A DNA stretch of 64,000 bases from Candidatus Zixiibacteriota bacterium. Lineage in GTDB: Bacteria; Zixibacteria; MSB-5A5; GN15; FEB-12. Below the pieces are notes generated by a model. That model saw only the letters and a program-made list of their open reading frames with translations, was not told the DNA's origin and made no database searches. Below, piece after piece: positions 62,610 to 64,000 of this stretch. Each line of letters begins with the position of its first letter. Positions within the stretch are counted from its first letter, which is position 1. The stretch spans positions 62,001 through 126,000 of the forward strand of contig JACZXB010000003.1 of assembly GCA_022571845.1 (NCBI GenBank), read 5' to 3'. Both the position numbers and the translations under genes were made by a program.

Positions 62610-64000
62610 CAAAAGCACGACGCTGGATGACCAGCTGAAAGCCATTCTGAGCCCGGACTTCCTCCCCTCAAAACAGGACTGGGAACGTACGGTGAGCACC
62701 TTGATGATGACAGCCAAAGAGGCGAACAAATCGTTCGAGTTCGAAAAAGCCGTCATCATCCTGGAGGCCCTGGAGAGCATATGCAGTTCCCAGGGCAAGC
62801 AGGAATTTTCCGTGAATTGTCGGATTCAATTACTTCAGGAAAAGGGGCATGCTTTCGGCTCCTTAGGTAAGTATGATGAAGCTATTAGCGATTTCAAAAA
62901 AATTCTGACAATTTGTCAAGACAATAACGAACTGGACTTAAAGAGTGAAACATATACGCAGATTGGACAGTTGCTTGCCAAACAAGGTGATTTTGAAAGA
63001 GCCTTGGGCTTTTTACAACGAGCTATCGGTGCCTATCGCCGAAGTAATGACAACACCGGTCTGTGTAAGGCTCTCAGAAATCTCGGCGTGGTCTACTGCG
63101 AACTGGGAGACTTTGACGAAGCAGAGTCTGCTATCGCTGAGGCTATTGACATCTCAGCTGCAGCCAGTGATAGATTGCTTTATGCTGACCTGACCAACAA
63201 CCTCGGCGCCATAATGAATATGAAAGGCAAGAGTAGCCGGGCACTGGAATTATACTGGGAGTCTCTGGAGATATACGTTGAAAACGAAGAAATCAGAAAG
63301 GCAGCCTATACCAAGAATAATATTGGCATCAGTCTGTCTGAACTGGGAAATGTTACCGATGCCTACAGCTATTTTAGAGGATCGTATGAGACATCACTAA
63401 AGATAAAAGATGCCTATTTGAGACTGATAGCCGCGTTAAATCTCGCAGATGTATATCTAAAGCGAGGGAATTTCGAACGCGCTAAGAAACACTCCAAGTG
63501 GGCTGAAAAATATTTAACCGGCGAAAAACTTATCAATATAAATTTGATCGAAGCCAAAAAGCTGAACGGCAGAATTTGTTTTGCTGAAGAACATTATGAC
63601 GATGCCTTAAATGAGTTCAACAGCGCCCTTGAAATTTGCAGCGAAATCGGCAGCAAGTTTCATGAAGCGGAAGTCCTATTGGAGCGGGGCAAACTGCTAC
63701 GTGTAACAGAGCAGCACTTTGACGCCCTAAGCGACCTCGAGACTTCATATTACATTTTCAAGAAAATCAAAGCCGAGGGCAAGCAGCTTCACACCGAGAA
63801 AATCATCGATTCGGTTGAACATTTGTACCTTGAGATTTTTAATTCAATGGGTAAAATGGTTGACCGCAAAGACAGCTATACCAAGGGCCACTCTGACAGA
63901 GTTGCTTCACTTTCGCTTCTTCTGGCCAAAGAGCTGGGTCTCAAGACAAGTGTTGTAAAAACAATTGTTGCTGCAGCACTTTTGCATGATATCGGTAAGG
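62584..64000 (+). CDS. TPR-repeat/HD-GYP phosphodiesterase (runs off window end)
   Basis: 472 residues visible, 3' end outside the window. GTG start at 62584, 5 nt after AAAGGA, inside the end of the preceding TPR gene. TPR array at ~70-400 (SLGKYDEAISDFKKIL, TQIGQLLAKQGDFERALGF, LRNLGVVYCELGDFDEAESA and more). From residue ~422 a typical HD-GYP start: MVDRKDSYTKGHSDRVA with metal-ligand His436, and LLHDIGK with the His468-Asp469 pair. The GYP segment lies beyond the edge. HD-GYP domains degrade cyclic di-GMP; here a TPR array replaces the usual receiver or GAF input. Confidence 0.88.
   Translation, partial: MLSKLPQDDKSTTLDDQLKAILSPDFLPSKQDWERTVSTLMMTAKEANKSFEFEKAVIILEALESICSSQGKQEFSVNCRIQLLQEKGHAFGSLGKYDEAISDFKKILTICQDNNELDLKSETYTQIGQLLAKQGDFERALGFLQRAIGAYRRSNDNTGLCKALRNLGVVYCELGDFDEAESAIAEAIDISAAASDRLLYADLTNNLGAIMNMKGKSSRALELYWESLEIYVENEEIRKAAYTKNNIGISLSELGNVTDAYSYFRGSYETSLKIKDAYLRLIAALNLADVYLKRGNFERAKKHSKWAEKYLTGEKLININLIEAKKLNGRICFAEEHYDDALNEFNSALEICSEIGSKFHEAEVLLERGKLLRVTEQHFDALSDLETSYYIFKKIKAEGKQLHTEKIIDSVEHLYLEIFNSMGKMVDRKDSYTKGHSDRVASLSLLLAKELGLKTSVVKTIVAAALLHDIGK

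Overview
The window looks like chromosome from an uncultured Gram-negative-type bacterium, most likely of the FCB / candidate-phylum Zixibacteria kind. This rests on four things: many lipoprotein and Sec signal peptides; a secreted cohesin/dockerin-type protein ending in the NQNYPNPFNPST-type C-terminal sorting signature; a serine-palmitoyltransferase-like gene; and two sigma-54 regulator modules. It is an inference from gene content, because no rRNA or marker set is present. The 64 kb carries about 52 supportable protein genes, four intact tRNAs (Lys-TTT, Glu-TTC, Val-TAC, Asp-GTC), one tRNA-derived remnant, and intergenic palindromic repeats. No IS element or CRISPR array was seen.

Layout. 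0-6.9 kb: POT-type peptide transporter, orphan NTF2-fold immunity-like lipoprotein, oligoendopeptidase PepF, AlkC-type DNA repair protein, secreted hypothetical, ThyX. 7.0-9.8 kb: a visibly AT-rich, tightly overlapping three-gene cassette (D12-class adenine methylase, ParB/CTPase-like protein, and a protein with an HEPN-type RNxxxH motif). It has no partition partner and resembles a compact defence or modification module; it is the best candidate for an undescribed system. 9.8-17.2 kb: M32 carboxypeptidase, TrkA-TrkH potassium uptake, membrane metallophosphoesterase, lysine-rich SWIB-domain protein. 17.3-20.5 kb: DUF1015-serA-serC serine operon. 21.2-24.7 kb: epimerase/SDR, serine-palmitoyltransferase-like enzyme and GNAT acyltransferase, a possible sphingolipid (ceramide) locus that would use serine. 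24.7-28.2 kb: overlapping reverse-strand genes (macro domain, PAP2, PfkB kinase, YigZ, DprA-like). 28.2-35.5 kb: TPR protein, repeat-rich lipoprotein, haem-binding protein, MurQ, a lipoprotein and a fibronectin-III/beta-propeller-like surface protein. A structured orphan RNA candidate lies between the last two.

35.5-47.4 kb is a long reverse-strand housekeeping run: AsnS, tRNA-Lys, FKBP isomerase, PurA, YsxC GTPase, Lon, a membrane pseudokinase, P5C dehydrogenase, copper ATPase, tRNA-Glu. 47.6-52.8 kb: histidine kinase and NtrC-type regulator, then a consensus sigma-54 promoter driving a helical secreted protein and a predicted outer-membrane barrel. A perfect palindrome lies 99 bp upstream of that promoter. 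The same GTACC-N4-GGTAC palindrome, at the same 99 bp distance from a near-consensus sigma-54 promoter, lies upstream of the lipoprotein at 29.3-30.5 kb, which suggests one regulon. 53-58.3 kb: a roughly 1 kb leader, the large sorting-signal protein, a receiver-only regulator and a phosphomannomutase. 58.6-64 kb: tRNA-Val, a disrupted tRNA-Asp copy and intact tRNA-Asp, then a second sigma-54 regulator followed by a consensus sigma-54 promoter driving a lipoprotein, a TPR protein and a TPR/HD-GYP protein that runs off the window end.
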